Assembly (NCBI GenBank): GCA_964597315.1
Contig: CAZQXD010000051.1
Span: forward strand, 1-31,420
Reading direction: 5' to 3'
Source: CAZQXD01 sp964597315
GTDB taxonomy: Bacteria > Pseudomonadota > Gammaproteobacteria > Competibacterales > Competibacteraceae
DNA: 31,420 nucleotides
The translations under genes and the position numbers were made by a program. Each line of letters opens with the position of its first letter. Positions within the stretch are counted from its first letter, which is position 1. The notes under the pieces are model-generated. The model searched no databases. It was not told the origin of the DNA and saw only the letters and a list, made by a program, of their open reading frames with translations. Below, piece after piece: positions 16,581 to 25,051 of this stretch.

Positions 16581-16604
16581 ATATTCGGGCATTCTATCGA
16601 ATAT
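16581..16604. promoter_or_regulatory. Candidate LysR operator between lysR and azoR
   Basis: A perfect inverted repeat ATATTCG-N10-CGAATAT lies in the divergent promoter gap. TATCGA also recurs at 16572-16577 and 16595-16600, 23 bases apart. A -10-like TATGAT for azoR follows at 16612-16617, without a good -35. The spacing is not the simple T-N11-A of many LysR boxes, so the operator assignment rests on symmetry and position. Confidence 0.5.
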
Positions 16605-16653
16605 GGAGATGTATGATAAACCCATCACAGTATTCAACAGAGGAAACATCCCC

Positions 16654-17259
16654 ATGACCACCCTTTTGCAGATTAACAGCAGCCTGTTTTCCGAGCAGGG
16701 CGTGTCCACCCGGTTGGCCGATGAGTTCGTGGCCGGTTTTCAGGCTCGGGAGGCCGAGGTCCGGCTGATCCGCCGGGACTTGGGAGCCGAGCCGGTGCCC
16801 CATCTGGACGCCGGGCGCGTCACCGCCATCATGACCCCGGCAAAGCAGCGCAGCCCCGAGCAGCAGGCCCTGGCCGAGCAGGCCGACGCCCTGATCCGCG
16901 AGGTCCAGGAGGCTGATGTGCTGGTGATTGGCCTGCCCATGTACAATTTCTCGGTGCCCTCCACCCTCAAAGCCTGGTTCGACCATATCGCCCGGGCCGG
17001 GGTCACCTTCCGCTACACCGAGAACGGTCCCCAAGGCTTGCTCCAGGGCAAGCGGGCCTATGTGTTCACCACGCGCGGCGGCCAGCACCGGGACACGGCG
17101 ACGGACACCCAAGCCCCGTTTGTGGAAACCTTCCTGAACTTCCTGGGCATCGAGGCCGTGGAGTTCGTCTACGCCGAGGGCTTGAGTATGGGCGAGGATC
17201 ACAAACAGGCCGGGCTGCGGGCAGCCGGTTCCCGGATCGAACAACTGTTGGCGGCTTGA
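16654..17259 (+). CDS. azoR: FMN-dependent NADH-azoreductase / quinone reductase AzoR
   Basis: The product is 201 residues, the same length as E. coli AzoR, and begins TTLLQINSSLFSEQGVSTRL, a flavodoxin-like fold opening. Family stretches include VLVIGLPMYNFSVPSTLKAWFDHIARAGVTFRYT and FTTRGGQH. The enzyme is cytosolic, binds FMN and reduces quinones and azo compounds by two electrons with NAD(P)H, protecting cells from thiol and quinone stress. The start at 16654 follows AGAGGA at a somewhat long spacing. The upstream extension to 16567 runs through the operator. Twelve bases separate it from the pirin gene, so the two are probably co-transcribed under the divergent LysR regulator. Confidence 0.95.
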   Translation: MTTLLQINSSLFSEQGVSTRLADEFVAGFQAREAEVRLIRRDLGAEPVPHLDAGRVTAIMTPAKQRSPEQQALAEQADALIREVQEADVLVIGLPMYNFSVPSTLKAWFDHIARAGVTFRYTENGPQGLLQGKRAYVFTTRGGQHRDTATDTQAPFVETFLNFLGIEAVEFVYAEGLSMGEDHKQAGLRAAGSRIEQLLAA

Positions 17260-17271
17260 GAGGAGGCCATT

Positions 17272-18111
17272 ATGAACACACGAGAGGTTGTACACATCGT
17301 CCAGGGCCAACCCGCCTCCGATGGGGCAGGGGTGAAGCTCACCCGGATTTTCAGCCCGGGCCGACGCTTGGACCCGTTTCTGCTCCTGGACGCCTTCGAC
17401 TCCGAGGAGGCCAGCGACTATATGGCCGGCTTCCCGCCCCATCCCCACCGGGGCTTCGAGACGGTAACCTATATGCTGGAGGGGGAGATGCTTCACGAGG
17501 ATCATCTGGGCAATCGGGGTCGGCTCACCGCCGGTAGCGTCCAATGGATGAGCGCCGCCCGGGGTATCATCCATTCGGAGATGCCCCAGCAGGTGGAGGG
17601 CCGGATGCGGGGCTTTCAGTTATGGATCAACCTGCCAGCGGTCGAAAAGCTAAAAGACCCGAGCTACCGGGACATCCCCCCGGAAGACATGCCGATGGTC
17701 ACGGTGCCGGGAGGCCGGGTCAAGGTCATCGCCGGGCGCTTCGAGGGCGACGGCGTGGCCACCCTCGGTGCGGTGACCGGGCTCAGTACCGATCCCCTGT
17801 ACCTGGATCTGGACCTGGAGACTGGGACCGAACTGGCCGTGCCGGTGGCGGCTACCCACACCGCCATGGTCTATGTCTATGCCGGGGCGGCCCGGATCGG
17901 CGACCATGAGGTGGCTGCTGGACGGCTGGCGGTGCTGGGGGCGGGGGATGTCCTGACCCTGAACGCCGGCCCCGGAGGGCTGCGGGCCTTGGTGCTGGCG
18001 GGGCGGCCCCTGGGGGAGCCTCTGGCCCATTACGGGCCGTTTGTGATGAACACCACCGCCGAGATCGAGCAGGCCCTGCGGGACTACCACGACGGTCGGC
18101 TCACCGCTTGA
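17272..18111 (+). CDS. Pirin-family bicupin protein
   Basis: The 279-residue bicupin carries the four conserved metal ligands of pirins: His57 and His59 in PPHPHRGFETVTY, and His101 and Glu103 in ARGIIHSEMP. Some bacterial pirins (E. coli YhhW) have quercetin 2,3-dioxygenase activity; others act as redox-sensitive partners of metabolic enzymes. Pairing with azoR and a LysR regulator suggests a role in quinone or aromatic stress. A strong AGGAGG precedes the ATG. It ends 60 bases before the amidase gene. Confidence 0.94.
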   Translation: MNTREVVHIVQGQPASDGAGVKLTRIFSPGRRLDPFLLLDAFDSEEASDYMAGFPPHPHRGFETVTYMLEGEMLHEDHLGNRGRLTAGSVQWMSAARGIIHSEMPQQVEGRMRGFQLWINLPAVEKLKDPSYRDIPPEDMPMVTVPGGRVKVIAGRFEGDGVATLGAVTGLSTDPLYLDLDLETGTELAVPVAATHTAMVYVYAGAARIGDHEVAAGRLAVLGAGDVLTLNAGPGGLRALVLAGRPLGEPLAHYGPFVMNTTAEIEQALRDYHDGRLTA

Positions 18112-18171
18112 GTTTTCCCGGGCGGCCGGGAGCGGGAGTACAATGCCCCCTTCGGCACTGGGAGCGAAAAC

Positions 18172-19854
18172 GTGGATGATTTTTATGATTTGCGGGATTT
18201 AAACCTGCCCCGTCTGGGGGGCTGGGGCCTCGGTTTGATGACGCGGCTACTGGAAAACCCCTTCAGCCGCCGGCTGCTGGCCGGTCGGCTGTTGCGGGAT
18301 GGCGGGGTGATGGAGCTGCGGGCGCTGGAACTGGAGGAGGCTCCAGAGTACTACCCCCGCTTTCCCCGAACCCGGATCACCGCCCAGCCCGGCGATCCGC
18401 CCGCCCTGCCCCCGTCCGGTCGGGTGGGCCTTTCCCCGTTCATCACCGTGGACGACTACGCCGCCGCTTACCGAGACGGCGGACTCACTCCCTTGACCGT
18501 GGCCGAGCGGCTGCTGGAGTCCGTGGCTGCCGCTGACCGCCGGGACCCACCCCTGCGGCCCTTTATCGCCTGTCAGCCCGATGACCTGCTGGAGCAAGCC
18601 CGGGCCGCCACCCGGCGGTTTCGGGAGGGCCGTCCCCTGGGTCCACTGGATGGCGTGCCGGTGGCGATCAAGGACGAAGTGGATCAGGCTGGCTACCCCA
18701 CTACCCTGGGAACAGTATTCCTGGGATCGACCCCGGCCCGGGAGGACTCCACCGTGGTGGCCCGGCTGCGGGCCGCTGGGGCGCTGCTGCCGGGCAAGAC
18801 CAATATGCACGAGATTGGCCTAGGGGTGACCGGGCTAAATGTCCACCACGGTACACCCCGCAACCCCTACGATCCCAGTCGCTACCCTGGGGGTAGTTCC
18901 AGTGGCTCGGCGGTGGCGGTGGCCGCCGGGTTGTGCCCCCTGGCCTTGGGGGCCGACGGTGGTGGTTCGATTCGGATTCCCGCCGCTTTTTGTGGCCTGG
19001 TGGGACTCAAAACCACCTTTGGCCGGGTCAGCAGTGCCGGCAAGCCGCCCCTGGCCTGGACCGTGGGCAGCCTGGGTCCCATGGCCGCCACGGTTCGGGA
19101 CGCCGCTTTGGGTTATGCTGTGTTGGCTGGTCCCGATTCCCACGATCCCCACACTCTGCGCCAACCCCCGGTGAGCCTGGAGGGGTTGGAACGACCTGAT
19201 CTCAAAGATTTGATTCTGGGGGTGTGCTGGCCCTGGTTTGAACACGCCGACCCGTCGGTGGTGGCAGCCTGCCGGGAACTGCTCTCGGGCCTGGAGGCGA
19301 CCGGGGCGCGGTTGGTGGAAGTGAACGTGCCTGGACTAGAGGCGGCCCGGGTGGCCCATGCGATAACCATTGCCGGGGAGATGAGCGCCGCTCTGGCTTT
19401 TCGGCGGCGTCGTCATGGCCGGAAGCTGGGGGCCGAAATTCGCTTTAATCTGGCTCTGGCCGATACGTTTACCGCTCGGGACTATCTCAAGGCCCAACGG
19501 GTCAGGGCGCGCTTCGATGAGGATCTCGGGGAGGCATTGGCCCGGGTGGATGTGGTGGTCTCTCCCGCCACGGCCTGCGTGGCGCCGCCGGTGCGAGCCG
19601 CCGCCCTGGCCATGGGAGAAAGCGATCTGGGGCTGTTGACTCGGATCATGCGGTTTGCATTTCCAGCCAATCTGGCCGGACTGCCGGCGGTGACGTTGCC
19701 GGCTGGTTACGATTCGACTGGGTTGCCCATAGGTTTTCAGGCCATGGGCAGACCCTGGCGAGAGGATATATTATTGCGCATCGCCCGGGTAGCGGAAGGC
19801 TTGGCGCCCCGGTGCCGGGGCGCGGTGTATTACGATCTGATCAACAACCGCTGA
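18172..19854 (+). CDS. Amidase-signature family hydrolase
   Basis: The 560-residue protein has the full Ser-cisSer-Lys triad of amidase-signature enzymes: Lys167 in VAIKDE, Ser242 in PGGSSSGSA and the nucleophile Ser266 in GADGGGSIRIPA. The spacings of 75 and 24 residues equal those in GatA. About 130 extra N-terminal residues precede the core, longer than GatA and reminiscent of fatty-acid-amide-hydrolase-like members. No signal peptide is seen. It hydrolyses a carboxamide of unknown identity and is not GatA, since no gatB or gatC is near. Start is GTG at 18172 after GGGAG. Its stop lies 6 bases from the convergent tolC stop. Confidence 0.92.
   Translation: MDDFYDLRDLNLPRLGGWGLGLMTRLLENPFSRRLLAGRLLRDGGVMELRALELEEAPEYYPRFPRTRITAQPGDPPALPPSGRVGLSPFITVDDYAAAYRDGGLTPLTVAERLLESVAAADRRDPPLRPFIACQPDDLLEQARAATRRFREGRPLGPLDGVPVAIKDEVDQAGYPTTLGTVFLGSTPAREDSTVVARLRAAGALLPGKTNMHEIGLGVTGLNVHHGTPRNPYDPSRYPGGSSSGSAVAVAAGLCPLALGADGGGSIRIPAAFCGLVGLKTTFGRVSSAGKPPLAWTVGSLGPMAATVRDAALGYAVLAGPDSHDPHTLRQPPVSLEGLERPDLKDLILGVCWPWFEHADPSVVAACRELLSGLEATGARLVEVNVPGLEAARVAHAITIAGEMSAALAFRRRRHGRKLGAEIRFNLALADTFTARDYLKAQRVRARFDEDLGEALARVDVVVSPATACVAPPVRAAALAMGESDLGLLTRIMRFAFPANLAGLPAVTLPAGYDSTGLPIGFQAMGRPWREDILLRIARVAEGLAPRCRGAVYYDLINNR
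19804..19823. repeat. Perfect GC-rich hairpin at the amidase/tolC convergence
   Basis: GCGCCCCGG-TG-CCGGGGCGC is a perfect 9-bp inverted repeat inside the last codons of the amidase gene and 38 bases past the tolC stop on the other strand. No T-run follows on either side. It may protect or pause the tolC transcript end, or be a coding coincidence. Confidence 0.4.
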
Positions 19855-19860
19855 AACAGC

Positions 19861-21291
19861 TCAGGGGTACGCGGGCGTGCTGGTTTCCGGGAGCAGCGGC
19901 GTGGTCTCGGGCAGCACCGGGCGGGTGAACTGGCGTGGGGCCACTTGGCGTTGCTCGGGGGTGAGGTCCAAGTCACCTGGAACAATGGAAACCGGTTCAT
20001 CCAGCCACTGGCTGAGTTCCTGAAGGTCGGTCTCGGTGAGCGTGCCAGCGCTCCGCTCCAGACGCAGTTGGTTGAGGATATAGTCGTAACGGGATTGAGC
20101 GAAGTCCCGCCGGGCCGCGAACAGGTCTCGCTGGGCATCCAGTACATCGACGATAGTGCGGGTGCCCACATCGAAACCCGCCTCGGTGGCCTCCAGGGCG
20201 CTCTGATTGGAAAGCCGGGCCTGGTCCAGAGCCTTGACTCGACTGATGGCTGCGGTGATACCCCGATAGGTGTTGCGTACAGTGCGGGTGACGGACCGCT
20301 GCTGGTCTTCCAGGTTCTGCCGGGCGGCTTCGTAGCGAAAGGCGGCCTCCCGGGTCCGGGACTTCACAGCGCCCCCCTGGAACAGGGAAACTTGAAACTC
20401 CACGCCCACCACCGCGCCTCGGGTATCGCCGCTCAGGCTGCTGTCCGAGTGGGAGTAACCGGCCACCAAGTCCACAGTAGGGAGATGGCCGGCTTTTTGT
20501 AAGGCGACGTTTTCTCGGGCGGTCTCCACGCTGAAACTCAGACTCAGCAATTCTGGATTGGAGGTCATGGCCTGGTTCACCCAGTACACCGGGTCGGCCG
20601 GGTCCGGCAGGTCCAGGGGCAGCATGCCCTTGAGGGATTCCAGGCTGTCGTAGAACTGGCCGGTGAGGTCGGCCAGGGCCTCCCGGGCATCAGCCAAGGT
20701 GTTGCGGGCGCGGATCTCCTCGGCCACCGCCAGGTCGAAGCGGGCCTGGGCCTCGTGGACATCGGTAATGGTGATCAGGCCCACCTCGAAGCGGCGATTG
20801 GCCTGTTCCAGTTGGCGGGCGATGGACTCCTTCTCAGCGGTGGTGAAGGTCAGGCTGTCCAGGGCCGACAACACCCCAAAATAGGCTTCGGAAACCCGCA
20901 GCACCAGGTCCTGCTGGGCGGCCAGAAAATCCGCCTGGGCCTGGTCCACCTGGGATTCGGCTTGGCGATTCTGGACCCGATTGGCTTCCCGGAATAGGGG
21001 TTGGCGGAGATTGACGCCGATGCTGTTGGTGGTGAAGTCGGCATCGTTCACGGCGCCGGTGTCCGCAGCGAAGTTCTTGTTCAGGTCGGCGCTGGCGCCG
21101 ATATTGGGCAGTAATAAGGCCCGGGCCTGGGGCTTGACCTCCAGGTTCGCTTGCAAGCTGGCGGCGGCGGATTTGAGTTGAGGGTCGCTGTCGGCGGCCT
21201 GTTGGTAGACCTCCACCAGCCCCTCAGCGGCGGCGGTGTGGCTCAGGGCCGCCAGCAGGCCGGCCAGCAGCAGCGGTTTGGTGTCGAGCAT
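19861..21291 (-). CDS. tolC: TolC-family outer membrane efflux channel
   Basis: The 476-residue protein has a signal peptide (MLDTKPLLLAGLLAALSHTAAA|EG) and two outer-membrane efflux repeats beginning about LVEVYQQAADSDPQLKSAAASLQA and NPELLSLSFSVETARENVALQKAGHLPTVDLVAGYS. TolC trimers span the outer membrane and periplasm and join tripartite pumps and type I secretion systems. The C-terminus ends in a Pro/Thr-rich tail. No adaptor or pump gene is adjacent. The pcm-like gene lies upstream on the same strand, a frequent gammaproteobacterial pairing, but the 191-base gap suggests tolC has its own promoter. A TATATT at about 21335 (minus) is the best -10 candidate. Confidence 0.93.
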   Translation of the reverse strand: MLDTKPLLLAGLLAALSHTAAAEGLVEVYQQAADSDPQLKSAAASLQANLEVKPQARALLLPNIGASADLNKNFAADTGAVNDADFTTNSIGVNLRQPLFREANRVQNRQAESQVDQAQADFLAAQQDLVLRVSEAYFGVLSALDSLTFTTAEKESIARQLEQANRRFEVGLITITDVHEAQARFDLAVAEEIRARNTLADAREALADLTGQFYDSLESLKGMLPLDLPDPADPVYWVNQAMTSNPELLSLSFSVETARENVALQKAGHLPTVDLVAGYSHSDSSLSGDTRGAVVGVEFQVSLFQGGAVKSRTREAAFRYEAARQNLEDQQRSVTRTVRNTYRGITAAISRVKALDQARLSNQSALEATEAGFDVGTRTIVDVLDAQRDLFAARRDFAQSRYDYILNQLRLERSAGTLTETDLQELSQWLDEPVSIVPGDLDLTPEQRQVAPRQFTRPVLPETTPLLPETSTPAYP

Positions 21292-21482
21292 GGTGTAGGC
21301 TTCCAGTGTTTTCGTTAATTAATGAATTTCTAATATAGCAGCCGCAATCCAATAAGGCCACGGAGCCTCCATGGGCGCGGTTTCCCCAAGTCTGCCGCCG
21401 AAACAAGCTATTGTCGAAGCACCGCGCTGCGTTTCGTTCTCTCCACCTCGGACCTGCTGCCTGGGTGGCGGGCGTTCCGGCT

Positions 21483-22142
21483 TTAGAACACAAATTCTCG
21501 GGGCTTGGCGGCGTTGGCCAGATAGGGTAGCTCGGTGTCAAACAGGCTGTGTTCGTTCCACTCCCGCTCCCCCACCCGGGTCACTAATCTCGCCTCCATG
21601 ATGGGTGGCTCGCCGATGATGGCAAACAGCCGCCCCCCCACCGCCAGTTGCCGCCGCCAACTGTCTGGCAGCTCGGGCAGGGCGCCGGTAAGGGCAATGG
21701 CGTCGTAGCGCCGCTCGCCCCAACCCTGGGTCGCATCACCGGTCTCCAAACGGATGTTGTCAATGCCGTGGGTGCGCAACTTGCGGGCGGCGGACTCGGT
21801 GAAGTCCGGGTGAATGTCCACGCTACGCACGCTGCTCCCCAGGGCCGCCAGACAGGCGGTGAGATAGCCGCTGCCGGTGCCCACCTCCAGCACGGTGTCC
21901 TCTGGGGCGAGCAGCAGGGCTTGCAGCAAGCGGCCCTCCACGTTGGGATTCATCATCGTCTGACCATGGCCTAGGGGAATGCGGACATCGCTGAAGGCCA
22001 GGTTGCGGTAGGGTTCCGGCACGAAGTCCTCTCGAGGCGCCCGGGCCATCACCGCCAGCACCCGGTCGTCCAGCACCTCCCAAGGGCGGATCTGCTGCTC
22101 AATCATATTGAAGCGGGCCTGTTCGTAGTCGATCTCGGTCAT
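21483..22142 (-). CDS. pcm: Protein-L-isoaspartate O-methyltransferase-like protein
   Basis: The 219-residue protein has the SAM-binding motif VLEVGTGSGYLTA, the PIMT stretch IPLGHGQTMMNPNVEGRLLQAL before it, and the N-terminal RFNMIEQQIRPW seen in the PIMT homologues encoded next to tolC. True PIMT methylates isoaspartyl residues in damaged proteins so they can be repaired. Homologues beside tolC form a subgroup whose activity is less certain. The start at 22142 has AAGGA 9 bases upstream, and the extension to 22223 lacks homology. The gene follows the NMT1/ThiY-like binding protein after 58 bases. Confidence 0.88.
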   Translation of the reverse strand: MTEIDYEQARFNMIEQQIRPWEVLDDRVLAVMARAPREDFVPEPYRNLAFSDVRIPLGHGQTMMNPNVEGRLLQALLLAPEDTVLEVGTGSGYLTACLAALGSSVRSVDIHPDFTESAARKLRTHGIDNIRLETGDATQGWGERRYDAIALTGALPELPDSWRRQLAVGGRLFAIIGEPPIMEARLVTRVGEREWNEHSLFDTELPYLANAAKPREFVF

Positions 22143-22200
22143 GGTGCGCAGTCCTTGGGGGCGACAGTAGCGGCGGCATTGTAGCACGGAGATTTTGGCC

Positions 22201-23169
22201 TCAGTCCGGCACTTCCAGAGCATAGTTGGAGACCGGCAGTGCCACGGTAATCAATCCCTGTGCGGCCAGGAAATTGGCGAAGCGCCGATAGCGGGCGTTG
22301 TCCAAAGCCGCCGGGCGTAGGGCGAAGCGGGGCAGGGTATCCCGCCAGGCCCGGCGGTTGAGTTCGTTGTCCAGGTCCGGGTGGTTTTTGATGAACAGTC
22401 GCCAGGCTACGTCCGGGTGGTTGATCAGATACAGGGTGGCCTGTTCCAGGGCGGTGAGAAACCGGCGCAGCACCGAGGCTTCCAGCTTGTCCCGGTTGGC
22501 CACCACGATCAGTTCATCGTAGGGGGGGATGCCTTCTTCCTCCAGATAGAAAGCGCGACCGGGTTTGCCGGCCAGATCGAGCTGGTTCAGCTCGAAGTTT
22601 CGAAAGGCGCCGATCACCCCGTCCACCTGGCCGGAGAGCAGAGCCGGGGTCAGGGAGAAATTGACGTTGACCAGTTCCACGTCCTCAATTTGCAGATTGT
22701 GGCGGGCCAGGACGATCTTGAGTAGGGCTTTCTCAAAGCCCTGCACATAGCCCACTTTGCGACCCTTGAGGTCGGCGAGGGTTTTGATGGGACCGTCGGC
22801 CAGCACCACCAGGGAATTCAGGGGGGTGGCCACCACGGTGGCGATGCGCTTGATGGGCAGACCCTCATTGACCTGCACGTACAACTGGGGCTGATAAGTG
22901 ATGGCCAGGTCGGCCTTGCCGGCGGCCACCAGCTTGGGGGGGTCGTTGGGATCGACAGGGGCGATCAGCTCCACGGTCAACTTTTGGGCCTCGAACAGCC
23001 CCAACTCCCAAGCCACCACCAGGGGCGCGTGGTTGGGGTTCACGAACCAGTCCAGCATCACCGTCAGGGTCTTGGGTTCGATAGGCTTGGGGGACTTCTG
23101 GGCGAGCGCGGGGACCACCGCCATCAGCGCCATCAGCAGTCCGATCAGCAGTCGCAAGGCGTATTGCAT
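22201..23169 (-). CDS. ABC transporter substrate-binding protein, NMT1/ThiY-like
   Basis: The 322-residue protein has a signal peptide (about residues 1-23, ALA|QK) and the NMT1/THI5-like motif LDWFVNPNHAPLVVAWELGLFEAQKLTVELI. Further family stretches are DLAITYQPQLYVQVNEGLPIKRIA and LKGRKVGYVQGFE. This family binds pyrimidine thiamine precursors, sulfonates, nitrate-like or aromatic ligands. The HAPLVVAWELG form is closest to ThiY-like proteins, but the ligand is not proven. A strong GGAGGGAGG precedes the ATG. No permease or ATPase gene is adjacent. The leader carries a -10-like TATACT (23328-23333) about 150 bases upstream. The TPP riboswitch core was looked for and not found. Confidence 0.87.
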   Translation of the reverse strand: MQYALRLLIGLLMALMAVVPALAQKSPKPIEPKTLTVMLDWFVNPNHAPLVVAWELGLFEAQKLTVELIAPVDPNDPPKLVAAGKADLAITYQPQLYVQVNEGLPIKRIATVVATPLNSLVVLADGPIKTLADLKGRKVGYVQGFEKALLKIVLARHNLQIEDVELVNVNFSLTPALLSGQVDGVIGAFRNFELNQLDLAGKPGRAFYLEEEGIPPYDELIVVANRDKLEASVLRRFLTALEQATLYLINHPDVAWRLFIKNHPDLDNELNRRAWRDTLPRFALRPAALDNARYRRFANFLAAQGLITVALPVSNYALEVPD

Positions 23170-23497
23170 GGAATCATCCTCCCTCCAGGTTGGTGGCGAC
23201 GCGCCGGGGCAGCAGGCAGCGCAAGCCGGTGTCCACGGGGTGGTAGCGGTGGCCGGGAAAAGTAGCTGCTGGCATGGCCTATGAGTCTGTGATGCGCTGA
23301 CAAGAATGTTGGCTGTTGTCGACCGCCAGTATAGACACCACCGGCCAAGGGTTTTTTATAACGATTCGGGATAAATATATAGATATTAATTCCTTTTAAT
23401 TAGCATGATTCCACTGCTACTTTTAAAGTCCGGTACCCGAACCACGGGGCATCACCTAGCGACGGCAATGACCATGACTCTGGCACAGGCGACGGTA
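23170..23497. other. Divergent intergenic region between the binding-protein gene and cysH
   Basis: This 328-base stretch splits into two halves. The minus-strand leader (about 23170-23320) is GC-rich with complementary CAGCAG and CTGCTG segments that could form a long-range stem. The part from about 23350 to 23404 is strongly AT-rich, with TTTAT-N11-ATAAA (23355-23375) and ATTAATTCCTTTTAATTA, a plausible site for a LysR-type activator such as CysB. No CysB match can be claimed by eye. No coding or RNA gene was recognised. Confidence 0.4.
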
Positions 23498-24211
23498 ATG
23501 GATAATACGACATTCGATACGTCGAAGCTCGATCTCCAGCAGGCCAACGAGGCCCTGGTATCCATGCCTGCCGAGCAGCGGATGGCTTGGGCGGTCCAGC
23601 GTTTTCCCGGTCATATCGTCCTGACGTCCAGCTTCGGCGCCCAAGCGGCGGTGTGCCTGCATATGGCCACCCGAGTACTGCCGGATATACCCGTGGTGCT
23701 GGTGGATACGGGGTATTTGTTCAAGGAGACTTACCTATTCGTGGATGAACTCACCGAGCGCCTGGGTCTCAATCTTCAGGTCTATCGCCCCACTCTGAGC
23801 GCCGCTTGGCAGGAAGCGCGACACGGTAAGCTCTGGGAGCAGGGCCTGGAAGGCATTGATCGTTATAACCGCATTAACAAGGTGGAACCCATGCAACGGG
23901 CTTTGGATGAACTGGAGGCCAGCGCCTGGATTTCCGGGCTGCGGCGCCAGCAGGCCAAGAGCCGCCAGGATCGCCAGGTGCTGGAGTTCCGCAACGACCG
24001 CTATAAGCTGCATCCCATTATCGACTGGACCGACCGGGACGTGTACCGGTATCTGAGTCGTCACGAGCTGCCCTACCATCCCTTGTGGCATCAGGGCTAT
24101 GTGTCCATTGGCGATGTCCACACCACCCGGCGGCTGGCCGACGGCATGTCCGAGGAGGACACCCGGTTTTTCGGCCTCAAACGGGAGTGCGGGCTGCATG
24201 AGCATGTCTGA
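23498..24211 (+). CDS. cysH: Phosphoadenosine phosphosulfate (PAPS) reductase
   Basis: From the Met at 23498 the product is 237 residues, near E. coli CysH. The PP-loop LTSSFGAQ lies at 42-49, with DTGYLFKETY following, and the C-terminal KRECGLHEH places the catalytic Cys at 231. The Cys-Cys and Cys-x2-Cys pairs of Fe-S APS reductases are absent: the site reads YNRINKVEP. It therefore should use thioredoxin to reduce PAPS to sulfite in assimilatory sulfate reduction. The start is uncertain: Met codons at 23405 and 23468 are also in frame, and no site has a strong ribosome-binding sequence. No other cys gene is adjacent. It converges with the unknown gene ending at 24281. Confidence 0.93.
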   Translation: MDNTTFDTSKLDLQQANEALVSMPAEQRMAWAVQRFPGHIVLTSSFGAQAAVCLHMATRVLPDIPVVLVDTGYLFKETYLFVDELTERLGLNLQVYRPTLSAAWQEARHGKLWEQGLEGIDRYNRINKVEPMQRALDELEASAWISGLRRQQAKSRQDRQVLEFRNDRYKLHPIIDWTDRDVYRYLSRHELPYHPLWHQGYVSIGDVHTTRRLADGMSEEDTRFFGLKRECGLHEHV

Positions 24212-24280
24212 GCCGAAACGCGACACCTGAGTCCTTCCGCCGGTTTGGCTTGGCCAGCAGTCCGGGAACAGCCCTCTGGC

Positions 24281-25051
24281 CTAGGGCAAATCCGCGAGTT
24301 CGGCATCCACCTGCTGTTCGAACTGATGTAACTCGTTCTTGGATACCCCATGCATCAATACCTCATCATAGGTGGAAAGGGCGTCGTAGGCGATCTGCAA
24401 GTCACCATCGGCGACTATATCCTTGCGATCAGGGCGGGTCATGGAGGTTTGCACCTTCTGTAACTCCGTCGGAGACAGGTTCAGTAGGCTGGCGTACAGC
24501 TCCCGCAGGGTTTGCGCGTATTCATGACTGGCTTCCAATGGAGAGGCGCCCTTCAGAACCATGGCCGCAGAGTCCACCAGGGCGTATCGGCCAATGTGGT
24601 CGTCCATGACACTGTCGATTTTGTTCACCGCCCGGGGCATCAACATGCAGTCCCCGAAGTTGACAATCAAATGGCGCTTTAGGGCCAGGTTTTTCACTGG
24701 CGTCGTGGGTAGATGGCCGTCGAACAACAATAAACAAGGGCTGGTGTGACAGGCAGGCATGTCGTAAACGCCCCTGAAAGCCTGCCAGAAAGCCCCGGTG
24801 GCGCTGACCTCCGAGGTCTTTAGGGAGCGGTTGTCGGCTGCGGCTTTTTGGATTAGCAACAGTAGCCGGGCCACGGTGGTCAGGCGGCGCTGGCCGTACA
24901 AATGCAACCGGTGAGCCAGGCTTTTTGAGGGGGTGACCTTGGAGCTATGGCCGGTGGTGTCGATCAATACCCGCTTACCCTGCTCCAGTTGGGTGGTACG
25001 GGCCAATAGGGTGAGGCGATTATGGAAGTCTCTAACGGGTTGGCGGGCCAT
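24281..25051 (-). CDS. Unrecognised 256-residue protein
   Basis: I do not recognise this protein. It has no signal peptide or TM segment. The N-terminal third is basic (RVLIDTTGHSSKVTPSKSLAHRLHLYGQRRL). The middle has LLLFDGHLPTTP and FGDCMLMPRAVNKIDSVMDDHIGRYALVDSAAMVLKG. The C-terminal third is an acidic, probably helical region ending HQFEQQVDAELADLP. Base composition and codon use are visibly less GC-rich than neighbouring genes, which hints at different ancestry. Weak AGAGGA precedes the ATG. Two short hairpins lie upstream at 25107-25126 and 25132-25144. The gene converges with cysH and diverges from the Dnr-controlled Fe-S/norD operon. The overall protein-like composition and lack of a better opposite frame make it a likely real gene. 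Confidence 0.7.
   Translation of the reverse strand: MARQPVRDFHNRLTLLARTTQLEQGKRVLIDTTGHSSKVTPSKSLAHRLHLYGQRRLTTVARLLLLIQKAAADNRSLKTSEVSATGAFWQAFRGVYDMPACHTSPCLLLFDGHLPTTPVKNLALKRHLIVNFGDCMLMPRAVNKIDSVMDDHIGRYALVDSAAMVLKGASPLEASHEYAQTLRELYASLLNLSPTELQKVQTSMTRPDRKDIVADGDLQIAYDALSTYDEVLMHGVSKNELHQFEQQVDAELADLP

Noticed and set aside
16594..17574. 326-codon open frame on the minus strand opposite azoR
   Set aside because: Opposite azoR and the pirin start, both clearly real.
23170..23330. TPP or cobalamin riboswitch in the NMT1-like gene leader
   Set aside because: The conserved CTGAGA, ACCTGAT and B12-box cores were looked for and are absent.
23145..23348. Possible 67-residue upstream gene in the leader of the NMT1-like gene
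   Set aside because: No ribosome site and Pro/Arg-rich shadow-like composition; it overlaps the real start and signal peptide.
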